A DNA stretch of 64,000 bases from Kingdonia uniflora (Eukaryota > Streptophyta > Magnoliopsida > Ranunculales > Circaeasteraceae), in NCBI GenBank assembly GCA_014058105.1, contig JACGCM010002535.1:1550001-1614000 (forward strand). Reading direction: 5' to 3'. Under the pieces are notes generated by a model. The model did not search any database. It worked only from the letters and a program-made list of their open reading frames with translations, and was not told the origin of the DNA. How positions within the stretch are numbered: the stretch's first letter is position 1; the number at the start of each line of letters is the position of its first letter. Made by a program: the position numbers and the translations under genes. Below, piece after piece: positions 11,430 through 24,563 of the stretch.

Positions 11430-13011
11430 TTTGTAAATGCATTTTATTTTTTTGAGTTGTTATTTTTAAGCCAATTTTTCTTCTTTCTTTTTAAATTTTT
11501 TAACGATTGTCTTAGTGTTCCTTCTCCTCTCTTAGATTATTATTATTTGGTTTTTAGTGCGGGCTTAATCTCCTCCTTTGCATATGCCCACTCTAGTTTT
11601 TAACGAGTTTTGGTTTCGATAATTTATTAACATAAGCCTGAGTTGCTTTTGTTAAGAGTTGTTTTTTCCAACTTGAGTACGATCTGTTTGAGTACGAACT
11701 GTTTTTGATAATTTATTAACTTGAGCACGAACTGTGGTGGGCCTTAATTCTTTTGTTACGAGTACAAAATCGATATTTGGTTTTTAACGAGCTGTGGGTC
11801 CAGCATAGCGAGCTTTTGTTATAAGTTGCTGCACGAGTTGCTTTTGATAAGATTTGTTTCTTTTATAATGGGTGGTCCCACTCAAGCATGAACTATTTTT
11901 TAATGTATAACTTAAACACGAGTTGCTTATGTTAAGCACGAACTATTTGTGGGCCTTAACTCAAGATTGAACTGTTTTCCCATTTGTGCACGAACTTAAG
12001 TACGAGTTGTGGCCTTTCTTTACGAACCTCTTACCGACCACATAAAAGTTTAATGTGCTTGAACACGAGTTATTTTTTTGCTAATCTTGATTATTACTCT
12101 CCATTGTTGATCAAACACAAGCCGATTACATTTTGGCAATCTTGGGCATCGATAAGGGATACAAAAGAATGGAAAGCGCGGAGAGTGTTGAAGGCGGAAA
12201 TACGAAAAGCTTCAAGCGGGAGAAATTTCTTAAAAAACATCCTTCTTGTGCCCCTTAAGTGAAGGGGCACTTCCGTCTTTCGCCCCCTAAGTAAAGGGGC
12301 GGCCACCGCTACACCGGGAAATACTTCCCGTAAGTTTGTACTTTTCTAAATTAACATCTAGAAGGGGTACATATCCACTATTCCCCGACACTAGGACATA
12401 TAAAGTCGCGTAGACTGTACAAATACACGCTGCTCTAATAAAAAAATTGCTGTGGTTAGATTGGCCAATTGCTGTGTTTAATATTCTTTTTCATTCCAGC
12501 ATTAGTAAAGGTAAAAAACTGTTAGAGACTTGTGGGATTTCATCACCCAAAAAGCTTTCTAACAAGTGGGATCACCCATTAGGGATACGAAGAAATTCGT
12601 ATCGCACAAAAATTGAACATCCCAGATCTCAACACCTGCTAATACCAAATAGTAGCAAGATTCCCGCGGGATTTCATCACCCAACAGATAGGTGTACTGG
12701 ACCGGGGTTCAAACATGGGTTCATAGGATACGGCTCTAGCCTAGCATCGCGAAATACTGGTTATAGGTTTGTGACGTCACCATTCCGAGTGCTGACCTAC
12801 GATAAGGCGACTCCCTTGGGTGTGAGGAGTGAATATCAACTTTAAGTTGATGCTAGCATGGTGACGCATAGGAGTATAGGAACAAAAGCCTTTTGCCATC
12901 CAACCCATTTTGAACATAGAAGAATATAGGGGAAACCTAATTATTCCTTCTAAAAAATGTTAATGTGCTAGAGTTTAGGCTTGATTGGTTGTTTATTGCA
13001 TTGAGTGTTGC
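11430..13011 (+). other. leader region of the pol-less Athila-like element
   Basis: No convincing ORF. 11640-12080 is a low-complexity block with many copies of short motifs such as GAACTGTTT and ACGAGTTGCTTTTG. 12150-12970 is homologous, in inverted orientation, to the leader of the minus-strand Athila at 9140-9900. Confidence 0.6.
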
Positions 13012-13021
13012 TTTTATTTCA

Positions 13022-14513
13022 AAATGTCATACATGCAAGAACATTGGAATCCATACAGCTCACAATTCGACATCCCGCAACAACCTCAAAATCATTTTCA
13101 ATCATGGGATCACCAAAATTCTCAATACGTGGAATCTTTCCAATCTTATACATATATGCAGGCCCATCAATCCGTCCAGTCATCCAATTAGTTCCCACCC
13201 GCTCCACATAAACCTTCTTTAGACGATATCCTTGCTCTCTTTATGCAACAATCAGTACAATTTCAGCAACAAATGATACAATTCCAACAACAAACATTGG
13301 TGAATCAAACTTCTACGACCCAATCTATCTATAGAGTAGAGACTCAGATTACTCATTTGTCAACTACGTAGAGTAAAATAGAGCATGAAAAACTTCTAAG
13401 CAATAAAGAAGAGTAATCTGAAGTTAAATCCCCTTGTGATTTAGAAATGGATGAATTCGAGCGTAATCAAGGAATATTTTCTCCGTGGGGTGAATGAATA
13501 CCATATTGTGAGACAGATTTAGAAGATGAATATTTTAAGGTTGACGATCCTATGTCACAAGAAGATCTTGAAGAAGCCCTCCAAATTCAGCTATCGATGT
13601 CATCATCCATTATTTCATTTGTCAACCTAATAAATTCATTCAAGAAAACTATGTCTGAGACATAATATTTTTCCTTCTCCTCTAATAATTTTTCTGATGA
13701 TGATTATGACGAGATAAAATATGAATATATGGAATCACCATCTCATTATACGATAAAATGCGAGGAATTTGTAGATTAAGATATTTGTACCAAAGTTAAA
13801 AAATTGGAAATTACTGAGCCTGTTACAGATGTTATAAACTTGTCATTTCCTTCTCAGTCTCCTTATGAGTTACCTCAGCCTTGCCTTGAGCCGCGTCCAC
13901 CTAACACAAATTGAGATGTTGAAAACCAGTGGTGGACGACCCTTCTTTACAGGATATATCACTATTATTAGGGGTTGATTATGTTTTGGTTACTCCTTCA
14001 CCAACCCTCCCTATACCTATGCCTACATCTTCATTTCACAAGCCACTTGGGGGTGCCATAATTGTTAATGAATTAGAAGATTTGTTGTGCGATAACTCTT
14101 GTTATACCTACTCTATTGATCAATGTTTAAATTATTTCAAGTACTGGGATGACCCTGTAATTCTTAAAATAGTACAAGCATTATCACTTGCAACTGAGTC
14201 ATTCAAACATGAACCCGACCCACAACCACCCGATCGACATCACTTTAATGGTTCAAGTCACCTTTTGGAAAATGCTGAATATCAAGATACATTTTTGGTG
14301 TATGGGGTTATACCTTGTAAAATATCACAAAATGAGATTCCCTATAAATTAAATAAGGAAAATCTTTATCATGGGGTATTAGACTCTGAGTTATTTTTAT
14401 ATATCATGATTAGATCTGCACAATTAGGTACAAATAAAGAAAACTACTATTTTTCTATTATTTGGTTATTCAAGGTAAGAACAATTTTGGTGTTCCTTGG
14501 TTATTTAAGGTGA
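13022..14513 (+). pseudogene. Single ORF of the pol-less Athila-like element (gag-tail start, unknown C-terminus)
   Basis: Read in one frame from 13022 with several stops, then shifted once at about 13925, this gives roughly 500 codons. The N-terminal part has IPQQPQNHFQSW and KPSLDDILALFMQQ, matching the gag tail of the minus-strand Athila (KPSLEDTIALFMQQ). The middle is acidic (MSQEDLEEALQIQLSM, DDDYDEIKYEYM). The last 194 codons (13929-14513) are uninterrupted and not recognisable: they begin MVDDPSLQDISLLLGVDY and include VNELEDLLCDNSCYTYS and YQDTFLVYGVIPC. No known catalytic motif was seen. It may be a non-autonomous element's own gag-like protein. The function of the C-terminal part is unknown. 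Confidence 0.55.
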
Positions 14514-15946
14514 ACTTGCAACCTGGATAGTTGATCAATTATTATACTTTGTATCCCTTTTGACTTATATCATGAAATTTAAGTTTGGGGGTACATTCGT
14601 TTGGCTGAAGACGGCAAAACTTAACGCTTCCTGGGAGGTAACCCAAGGCACATTCAGGTGAGAAAGTCTAGTTTTTTATTTCCTATTTCATGTATTAAAT
14701 TTTGTTCACAAACATTGAGGACAATGATTTATTTAAGTTTAGGAGTAGAAAAACCATTTCTTTAAATGCTTTTTGAAGAAAAGTGAAATAATGGCACGTT
14801 GACAATTTATGATATATTTTTGACAAATTTCCAAACACTTAAGCTGATTTTACCTTGACATAAATATTATGGAAAAACCTAAATTTTGAAATTGTACCAA
14901 GTATACACTAGAATATTTTGGAATATCTTAAGCCAGATGTACAATCTTTTTATTAACGACTAATTCAAGTTAACTTGGCATATTTTGAAAACGTGCACTT
15001 CACTGTAGTTTTACAATTAATACCTTCAATAGCTTTTTGCTCAGTATAAGGGAAATTTAGCATTTATGTTAGGAATAGTTTGCTACAAGGGAGACAATTG
15101 CCTAAGAATAAGTTCATTCCAAAGAATTAATAATAAGCCAAATGTGTTCTAAAAACTTTCACGCTGCAAGGTTACACACATGATTAAGAGCTGAAAGAGG
15201 AAAAATTATCACCAATCTCGAGTTTGACCATGAACTATGTGAAAGCAGCAAAATAAAATGTTACTTGTGAGAATCCCGAGTCTAGGTCATGATGGGGCAC
15301 CATACCCTGGCAAACTTAGTTAACTGGCAGGGATTATCGACCAAAAACTCCTTGTAACGGAGGCTTCACTAAGAAAAAATGTACTCAATAAGAAAAGGCA
15401 TGTAAAAGAAAAGAAAAAAAGTAAAATTCTAGGAAGGCGAATTGACTAAGGCACTTGTCGAACTAACCGTTGAATTTATTCCAGTAAGAACTGGACTACC
15501 AAAAATTGAGTAAATTATTCTAGACAACGTGTTAGGCGATAAAGCTATTTTTACTGTACACTCAAATATAGCTAAAGAAAAATACTTAGATCTCTTTCTA
15601 ATCTTGAGGTAGTACCTCTATTTTCGGATAAGCTTAAAATATTCTTTGTTATACTTGGAAGAATGGCAAGTTTAAAGATTTATTTTCATTGGTATATTTT
15701 GTCACAACTAAGTAAGGATAAGTTTACAGGAAATGAGTCATGTGTATTCTTGAATTGTTTAAAATGTCATTATTGACTTTTATGGGTATAGTCACTGCAA
15801 ACCCTCACGAGACAACACTCGTCTACCAGGCTAAATCGGGGGGTTTAACGACTTCTTGCATATGCTAAATGCAACTCCGTGACATGTGAAAATGGTTTTT
15901 GTTTACTTTTGCCCGAGGACTAGCAAAATATAAGTTCGGGGGTATT
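14514..15946 (+). other. 3' non-coding region of the pol-less Athila-like element
   Basis: No ORF. 14590-15945 is the inverted homologue of 2560-3795. It ends in a polypurine tract at 15931-15946 (TAAGTTCGGGGGTATT) directly before the LTR. Confidence 0.7.
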
Positions 15947-16780
15947 TGATAGACACGTAATATTTACGTGTACAACTTTTAAATTTATATCTACCTAGTC
16001 ATTTATTTAATAAATTTGTTACTAATAGTGTTTTTGCTTGTATTTATTGAAATCGGTCACATGATAAATAAATAGTATATTTTTCCAATTTTCAAAAAAT
16101 AACAAGGGTGATGCACTCCAACAATGATTCCTATGTGAAGTTGTCAAACAAAGGTCCATGGACATGGAAGCCTATTGAAGAGAATTAAATAAATTGGTCA
16201 CATGATAAACAAGTCATACATTTTTTTGGTTTTCAACAAAGAATAAGGGTGATGCACTCCAACAATGATTCTCATGTGAAGTTGTCAACCAAAGGTCCAT
16301 GGACATAGAAGCCCATTGAAGTGAATTAAATATAGATATTATTCTCATGAGTTGTAATATCTATGCATGGATTTAGGCATTGTTTAGGGGATTTAATATT
16401 AATTGTGATATTTTGTAACTCTTCCTATACTCTATAAATAGGAGGGGAATCCTACCCATGAGAGATCATCTTGGAGAGTATAGATATCAAGGTTCAATAA
16501 GCAATAAAGTTCTTGTTCTTCTCTTTTACTTGGGTTTTACACTTATTGTAGTAAAATTATAATGACAATGATCAAATGGTTGAGTAGCTAAACTTCTTAG
16601 CCAAGGCTAGAGGAAGCTCCATTAAATGTAACTTTAGTGTAGATTGTTTAGTTTAGTTAGAGCAATTGCATTCTCTTTATTCCGGCGTAATGCATATTCA
16701 TATTCCTTCGTCCTATGCTTGACCATAGTTAGTATTAGGAGGAATAATGGATCTAAGTAACCATCTTGATTGACCATAAC
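15947..16780 (+). repeat. 3' LTR of the pol-less Athila-like element, truncated
   Basis: Starts TGATAGACACGTAATATTTA and matches 10148-10981 without a net length difference (834 bp each). It includes the tandem pair 16050-16190 / 16191-16330 and the TATA box at 16432-16441. Similarity stops at 16780 (TGACCATAAC), while the 5' LTR continues for about 425 bp, so the 3' end was lost by deletion or cut by later sequence. Confidence 0.8.
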
Positions 16781-19700
16781 GTCTTCACCTAAAGCTCTTA
16801 TTCATTTCATCTCCTCTTAGCATCCTTCACTTCCTCACAATAATGCTCTCCCTTAAACCTCCTTTTCTTCATCTCAATAATGGTCTCTCCCTTAATGAAA
16901 TTTATGTGAATTTACGGCTTCCTCATTATCCAAATCCAAATCATATAAACATTTTCCTCACCATTTCAAACTAAATTCCATCGTTTCTCAATTGCAAGTT
17001 AGTTGCTCTAATAGGAATTAGAAAATTCCTTGCCTTAAAGCTCTCAAATGGGTTTCAAAATAATATCTGAGATTTGGTTTACAATCTAACAAACGTATGT
17101 TTCCATCCCATTATCATCCCAACTGTTCATCTTATTCTAAATTTGCCCCCTTTATTTTATTTTTAATACCAGATTGGAAATTGGAAATTAAAAATTAGAA
17201 TAGTTGCATGAGTATGGATTACTTTAGTTTTCCCCTGTTCTTATGTGTTTTGATGTTGATGTTTAGGGTAGTCACTTCTTTTAGTTTGATGTCACTGATA
17301 TTTTGTGGATCATGTTACTGTAATACCAGTTTCTTTGCATTTTTATTTCATTCTTTTCTTGGTGTAGTCGGCTGATAATTTCCTTTGTAATATTTGCAGT
17401 AGCATCTTTGTGATCGTCCTGACCATCGGAGTTCTCATCGTATGCACAACAATTGGTAGCTCTTTACATTTAAAAATTATCCTTAAGCTTCATATATCAA
17501 GCAACACATCTCTATTGCACCTAAGTTCTCATTTAAGGTATATGAGATTAGTTCTTATCTAACATATATTTTCTTTGATTTCATTATCTTTATCTTCAAA
17601 TTATAGTTTACCCAAGCTAATTTTAATCCATGATATTAATTCCATTTTTGAATATCTAGGTTTCGGGCATCCTGTTAAAATTTTATGCCTAAGCTCTTTG
17701 GAAATTGGCTGCGTGGCAATCTTTGTCCTACGTGGCATAGAGAAATAGTGTTAAATTATGTCAAATTAATTTTAGGCACATTTATTGATTATTTAGCATC
17801 TATTAAAAATATGAAACTGTTCCTTCTCTTCACCTCTCTTTCTTCAGATTCTCTAGTGAAAACGTTTCTCCCGGTTGCATCTCTCTCTCTTCAGTAATTT
17901 CTTTAATGCTCATGTCTAGAGAATTCACTCATCAATTTTCTCATTTCTAAATTAGATCTCTGCCCATGATTTTTTTATAATTGTAACTCTTCAATTTTCA
18001 GTTACAAGTTCAAATTCTCCGTCTCTCTCTCTATATCTCAAATTTCAACTCTGAGAAACACCCTTGGGTTTGTTAAAGTAATTGTACAGAAAATTACAAA
18101 AGAAAATCCAACTCTGAGAAATGCCCAAATGGAATTCACAATGTGAGAGTTGGACCTCTATTGGAAGTACACTCAGATTGAATTTATTGAAGCAAGTTTT
18201 GAGTTTTTTCTCGATATCACACCTGTAATGGAATTCTCGACCCTAGAACCTGTTTTTGCTTTAATAGTGGCAAAGTGAATCAAAAAGAGGAGTTCCATCT
18301 TTGGATCCTTGGATTGGAAGTATTCTTCTTTAATGTTGTTAGCCATCAAGTAAATAAAAAGGAATAATGCCTTTTTCCAAAAAAAAATCTATTTCTTAAT
18401 TTGATTAAATGGTGTAAGTTAATTATTGTTGAGTCAATTTGATTATTAGAGTTTGTTTTATTTTGAAGAATTTAGTGTTGTTAGATCAGGTTTAATTATG
18501 AAAGGACGTGTAATTTGAAGCAAGATGAATCAGATTGGAAGCTGCAGATGGATATCTTCAAAATAACAATCTTTTGAAGATATAATGAACAAGAATTTTA
18601 CATGATTCCTCGCATGGCCTTAAGGTTTTTATTTTTCAGTATACTAAAATGCATATTTTCATCCTCTTTTCTCATTAATGTGGATTTGGGGTTCTTTGCA
18701 TTAACTTTGAGAACCAGGTACCTTATTCATCGATTGTATCTGTAGCTTTTATAAGTCCCTGCATTGAGTATCATTGAGTAAAATTATAATCTCTGTTAGA
18801 ACTTTGAAGAATAGATCTGCATATCAAATATGGCGAGTGCATCAAAACAAAATTTGGGGCTTTAATCATCTCAGGTACACAAATTCTTTTCTCTATGATT
18901 TAATTTTGGGAATATTGCTCCAAACTTCTGTCAATATATTAGTTGAGTTTTCTTATTATTAGTTTTTTGTTTTTCGTTACTGTTTGTTGAGTTTACGACC
19001 ATTCAATCTTTGCTTCCTTGAAATCGCTGATTGCAAATAGAGTTGGGTTTTATCCCCTTAATGTTATTGCGCTTTCAATGATCCAATTGCAAAAACCTTC
19101 AATGATGTCTGCTCATTATAGTTGCAGAGAGATGATCTACCCTCATACTTTCTATTCATAGTAAAATAATAGCAAAAAAAGGAATGCATATACAAATGGG
19201 ATCTCTTCAGTTCCTAATCAGAAGAATAAATCTATATCTAAACCCAGCTAATCTTGAGTTTGTTTTAAAGTAAGTTTTTGAGTACTACTCAAGACATGCT
19301 TTGGAAAACCTATATTGCAACGACGGATTTACATCATGTGATTAATCCCTCCCTTTGTTTGTAGGATACATTTCTTAATACCCGAACCAAACATTAAATA
19401 CTTAAACTTTCTCAAATACTATAGGATTTCACACGATTTATGTTAGTATTAGTATTAGTTTCCCAAGCTTCACATATGCCTATTTTTTAGTTTATTTTTG
19501 CAATTTAATGGTCTATTGGTCTTTGATTGTACCAAAGGTACAACTTATCACCCACCATATGTATTACTATTAGGACTAATTTTTCATCACATAATCTGGT
19601 ACCTTATCTTAACCATATCACCATATGTTTTTTGGTTTTTGATGTACTTTATTTTCTAGCTGAACAAGCTGTAGGAGACCTTAATATTATGTTGCAGAAT

Positions 19701-20170
19701 CTTCCAGCTTGGCCTTCCACACTCTACTCTTATTTTTGTGTTTCTTATATTAGAACTATTTAACTGTTTTCGCCTTGGATGAATAGACACTTGGGTTGCC
19801 AATATTTTTAACACCTGGATGTACTTCTGTGTTGTACACGTCTTTGCAGATAGCATATTAATATATAGGCTGCTACCATCATTCTTGGCAACCAAGATTT
19901 CCTTGTACATTCTTAGGTTTTTGTTTAACTTTATGATTGTAGTTTCTTAGTTAATGTGGAAAAAAATGCTTAGTTATGAACTTCATTTTGGGAAACAGTT
20001 TTAGATCTATTCGTGAAAAGTGAGAAAAAATGTATTCTATATTTGAAGGGTTGTGAGAGATTTGTAAAAGGTCGGTTCATGGACTTTATTAGCAAAAGAA
20101 AAATATATGGAGAAATATCATCTATTTTTGGGTTATGAGGATACCTAATGAATGTTCTTGGAGCTAGAGA
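16781..20170. other. non-coding region
   Basis: AT-rich; no ORF that resembles a known protein. It holds one member of a diverged duplication (17311-17710). Pyrimidine-rich tracts at 17820-17895 and 18020-18050 look like intron or UTR sequence. Nothing else could be supported. Confidence 0.5.
17311..17710 (+). repeat. diverged direct repeat, copy 1
   Basis: Aligns by eye with 22581-22995 in the same orientation. Shared blocks are GATAATTTCC..GTAATATTTGCAG (17370/22647), TTATCCTTAAGCTTCATA (17478/22760), TCTCTATTGCACCTA (17509/22790) and GTATATGAGATTAGTTCTTA (17538/22817). Each copy has many substitutions and small indels. No TIR or LTR was recognised. What it derives from is unknown. Confidence 0.75.
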
Positions 20171-20179
20171 AATATCTTA

Positions 20180-21500
20180 AATCTTAGAGATTAAGTTGAA
20201 GACATCATCATCCATGCTATTGGAAATGGGAGATCTACTAACTTGTAGAAGCAGCCATGGCACCCTCTAGGTGTTCTTCTCAAATTCTTTCATCCCCAAG
20301 TCCATTATGGCTCTGAACCTGCTCTTAGGCTTGCGGCTAAGGTTTGCGACTTGATTACTAATGGAATATGGAAGGCCCCCTTAAGCTCTTTGCAACAACA
20401 TGGTAACATCTAGGATCACCTGCCTGACATTCCCATAAACCCTGAATTGGATGATGAAGTGATATGGACTATTACAGAATCTGGGGAGTATACCATGAAA
20501 TCTCCTCACAATAGGCTAAGAGATACTAAAACTAAGGTCATTTGGTCCCCCTTGGTGTAGTTTCCTAACAACATATTAAGGCATGGCTCCATTACATGGC
20601 TTGCCCTTAACAATGGTCTAAAAACCCACAACAAACTCAAGGATTGGGGCATTGTGCAAATTTTTTTATGTCCCTTTTGTTCAGCACATGAAGACAATGA
20701 TGAACATCTGTTCTTCATCTGTCCTCATTCTAAATACATATGGATGGAGTTTCTCAGAGTGTTGGGATACAGTAGAATTACAGGTGCTATGGAATGAGAG
20801 CTAAAATGGCTTAGAGATAATTTTAAGGGGAAGGACATGGTAGTTACAACTAAAAAAAATTCTTTCAATGTTGTATTCTATTACATATGGAGAGAAAGAA
20901 ATGAAAGAGTGCACAACAACAATAAAAACCTAGAAATTACCACTCTCAACCTTATCATCAACACAGTGTGTAGCAAAATGTCTCACACTGGAGAAAAACT
21001 AGAAGATTCAGATAGAAACAGAAAATTTTGAAGCAGATGGAATCTTGAGGCTACTTGGACAAGGCCTCAACCTGTCTATTGTAAATAGCTTGTACCACCT
21101 GAGGGAGTGGTCATGCTAAATACAAATGGAGCCCTTACAACTGGGAACCTGATGAATTTTATAGCTGTTCATGAACTTTAGGGTATTGACAATGGTCTGA
21201 ATGTTATAATTAAAAATTGCTGAAGGAAAGTCATTACTGGCAGTGATTCAAAAATAGTTATACAACTTTTGGATAATCCCCCTTGGGATGCTAGGGCTAT
21301 TCTTCAATCCATCCTAAGATCTATATCACAACTTAAAGAATTCTACATTTCCATGTCTACAGGGAGACTAATAGGGTAGCAGGATCTCTTGCTAAACTCA
21401 TTACCACTATTGGATACCTAGAACTAAATTTTGTAGACTTCTCTCACGACTTGCAAAGGATGACCAATACAGATGCTGCTGGGAAAATATATGCAAGAGT
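20180..21500 (+). pseudogene. LINE-type retroelement 3' portion: zf-RVT and RNase H-like domains
   Basis: Reading the plus strand through stops gives the end of a plant L1-type non-LTR retroelement polyprotein. It contains WSPLVWFPNNILRHGSITWL (first W restored by eye at a TAG) and CPFCSAHEDNDEHLFFICPH, the zf-RVT Cys/His cluster, near 20670-20730. It continues with VVFYYIWRERNERVHNNN (20865-20925), then an RNase H-like part near 21080-21400 with VITGSDSKIVIQLLDNPPW. There are numerous stops, most readable as CAG/TGG to TAG or TGA. The RT domain itself was not found upstream, so the copy is 5'-truncated, as is common for LINEs. Confidence 0.75.
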
Positions 21501-22580
21501 TTGAGGTTGTTTGTTTCCAATTCTCTACAGAGCAAGTTGGGGTGCTCCCTGGTCTCTAGGTATGTGGCTTGCCATATCAGAGTCCCCAAACCAAGTAGGA
21601 AACTGAAGCTTGATAGCCTCCCACATCTCTGTATCCTATAGCATTATGTGCTCAGCCAAGAGATCTATTTACCCGCCGCATATGGCATGTATAGATGACT
21701 GGCTGGAATCCTGTGTCGGTGACTCCATCTTTCCTCCTTGGTAGCGCTAGTAGATCCCTAATAAATAAGTAGTACTGGAAGATCCCTAATAAATTAGTAG
21801 TGTTGCTCTTCTTCTTTCTTATTGAGTTTTTTAGCCCCTTGCTTAGGCTACTCTTGCAGATTCATTAATCTGGCTACCTCCTAAACTACTTAAGAACCAC
21901 TGCTTTACTCACTAAAAAAAATTGCTTAAATCTACTTTTTTTTAAATAGCACTTCTTTTTTTTACTAGTTGAAAGGCTACCTAGAGCTTTTAAACTCTAA
22001 CCCACTTATTTATAATAGTTCAAAAATAGATCTAACATATTTTTTTAGCTATTTTATTTTCTTGCAGCTCTTAAACTACTCCTTTGTACCTTTTAACCCA
22101 CTTATTTATAACCGCCCTAGCCATATCTAAAGTAGAAATAACAGGCTTCAATCTACAGCCATAACTAAAGTAGTACCGACAAGCGTTAATCTATAGCCAC
22201 ATCAAAAAACTTTGTTTTCTGACAAAAAACTAAAAATCTATGATTGTTAGTTTATCCTGTATCCTTAATCATTTTAAAGGAATACTTTGAAACTTAAATT
22301 TAGATTGTTTTTGTTTAGATTTGTTGCTTCTCATTCTTAGTTTTGCTCTCCTATTGATTTGATGTTATTTGGTACTTGCAAATATTTTTTAAGGGATAGG
22401 ATAATCCGCGCAATGCTTGGGCACACACCCAACCTGTCACTAATGTTATATACCGTATGTATTGCGAAATTGGCCAAACCAAATATGGTGCCAGACATGA
22501 GGATAAAATCCTACAATTTAGTCTAAATTTAGTCTTTGCCAATGATGAGTATATTCCATATTTGCATTGTTTCTTGGGTT
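21501..22580. other. non-coding region
   Basis: No supported gene. Short internal repeats are visible: GATCCCTAATAAAT twice at 21750-21800, and CCACTTATTTATAA twice (22011 and 22099). Confidence 0.4.
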
Positions 22581-22995
22581 CTATCTGTTATTGTAATTTT
22601 AGTTTGTTTACCCTTTTATTTCGTTATTTTTTTTGTTGAGACAGTTGATAATTTCCTGCGTAATATTTGCAGCATCCTCTTTGTGACCCTCCTTAGTCCT
22701 GACAGTCGGATGTCCCATTATATGCGCCATAATCAGTAGCACTTCACATTTATGATTTATCCTTAAGCTTCATAAATTGAGAAAAATATCTCTATTGCAC
22801 CTAGGCTCTCATTCCAGGTATATGAGATTAGTTCTTATTTTAACAAGTATTTTTTTCAATTTTTCTCCCTTTATCTTTAAATTAATTTTTGTTCTCCTGC
22901 TAATTTCGATCCATGGTATCATTTCCATTATTGATTCCAGGCTTTGTGCATCCTGCTGAAAGTTTAAATCTAAGCTCTCTTGAAATTGACAAAGG
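22581..22995 (+). repeat. diverged direct repeat, copy 2
   Basis: Partner of 17311-17710, about 5.2 kb away in the same orientation. Sequence just downstream (about 23105-23215) also resembles 52190-52295 between the two Tat elements: both have ACCATCCTG/ATCATCCTG, TATGAAC, CTTCTTA..TTTCTTAC and a matching T-rich end. The family is therefore dispersed. Confidence 0.7.
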
Positions 22996-24563
22996 TATGC
23001 CAGTATGCCATACCTCAATATCCAAAATTTAAGTTTTCTGGCTATTTTGTTTTGTTTCCTCTACTTATAATGAGTATAATTTCAGTAACTCGATGTCTGT
23101 CATGGTTGTTATAATAGAGATAGGGACCTCTTAACCATCCTGTTCTACATTTAAGGTATGAACTCCTTATCATCATTAACTTCTTACGTTGATTTTTATA
23201 TAAAGATTTTTTCCCACAGGTTTCTTATTTAAAGTTGGAGATGATGGAAATGTCTGACTTTTAAACTATTCTAAATATTTGGAGTGAAAATGACTTGCTG
23301 ATCAACTACAATAATTTGATTGTGAAGGTGTCTTTAACCAAGTTTATCATCGGTATTGATGTAACCTTCGATAGCCATCCAGGTTATAACTTATTCTTGG
23401 GGGTTACGAATCCGCACCAACAGCCTAATGTCAATTGATCTTGGTTTCTTAGATCTGATTTAATTGACCCAAGAGAGGAACCTGCATAGGTACCCTCTGG
23501 AGTAGGTGTCTTGATAATCTTATTAAAGGAGTTAAGAGATATAAGAAATAACGGGAGGTTGGCTGTTAGGATGTTATCAAATTAAAGGGAAGTATGAAGA
23601 TATTGTCTTTGAGTTTAGGTAGTTCCGATGAAAGAACGCTTAGCTTTATTTGTTACTACTTATTTCAGTACGCCCTTGATGCTTGGTTCTTAAATTCTTA
23701 TGTGCAGGTGGGACCCAATCATATCATTAGGGTGTTCAAGATAGTTAAGAAAAAGAAGATTCCACTTATCACGGTTACATTAGGTGAAACAGAACCTCTA
23801 ATGTCGTTAAATCACCAAGTGGGATCCTGGAAGCAGGGTCATTGATAATACCAAAAGGTAAAACTTGAACTAACATACTAATAGATAAACTGTTATTGTT
23901 ATGGGAAAAAAGGGTGTACTACCTTTCATTGCCTAAACATGGGAGACATTTACTGCGACAATTATTTCATATAACCTTTTACAATTGATTTCATTTCACA
24001 AGGACTTAGCTTGAAATAAGGGTTGGGAATGGATTAATTCATTTCTTTGTTTTTTTTTCCTGAAGAAGCAATGCTTCTATTTCAATCCACAATAGACATT
24101 TCCTTCATGTAGCTAGCAATATGTTGACTAAATTATGAGATTGTGGCTATTATTTTCATACTCAATAGATGTCTAACACTTAATTGCTTTGACTTATTTA
24201 TGAGGACATTCAAATATGACTAATTATGATTATGAGGCTAAAAGCATATGCATCTTTAGCTCAAATGGCATAGCACTTTAGAATAAAAATATTTATATCA
24301 AGAGATGGTTATATAAAAATGGTTTAATTCTTTATGATTTTGTGCAATTATCTCATTCAACATTTTTTTTTGCAACAGGTGAAGATTCTTGATATCTGCA
24401 ACAATTTTGGTTGTGTTATTATAAAGTTGGAGCACAGACAGGTGGTACACTCTGCCTTCTTCTCCGCAATATCGGGCACAAAAATCCTTACCACTTCGGT
24501 CAATAAAATCTAATTTTTTGGATCCGGTAGAGTTTATTAGCTTGATATGAATATGAATTATTA
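22996..24563. other. region without an identifiable gene
   Basis: Some open stretches with splice-like borders occur, for example 23594-23845 with an AG at 23708, but none has recognisable motifs. Nothing could be assigned. Confidence 0.4.

Larger units (their letters stand above)
10148..16780 (+). mobile_element. Athila-like LTR element without pol (non-autonomous), plus strand
   Basis: A 5' LTR (10148-11405), a tRNA-Asp-type primer site (11412), a leader, one ORF region (13022-14513) whose start resembles an Athila gag tail, a 1.4-kb 3' non-coding region, a polypurine tract and a 3' LTR (15947-16780). The shared LTR parts are 834 bp in both copies. The 3' LTR lacks its last ~425 bp, so no target duplication can be seen. 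No protease, RT or integrase motif was found between the LTRs. It would need proteins from a full Athila relative. Confidence 0.8.

Noticed and set aside
12985..13211. Three overlapping short plus-strand frames as separate small proteins
   Set aside because: One of them (from 13022) continues the gag-tail reading; the other two are its frame shadows.
19656..19910. 84-codon minus-strand frame as a gene
   Set aside because: No similarity recognised, no partner frame, AT-rich non-coding context.
23594..23845. 83-codon frame as a gene
   Set aside because: No motif, unsupported start; an AG/GT-like border alone is not enough.
24060..24080. GAAGCAATGCTTC hairpin as a Helitron 3' end
   Set aside because: Short AT-poor stem is weak and no CTRR follows at the right distance.
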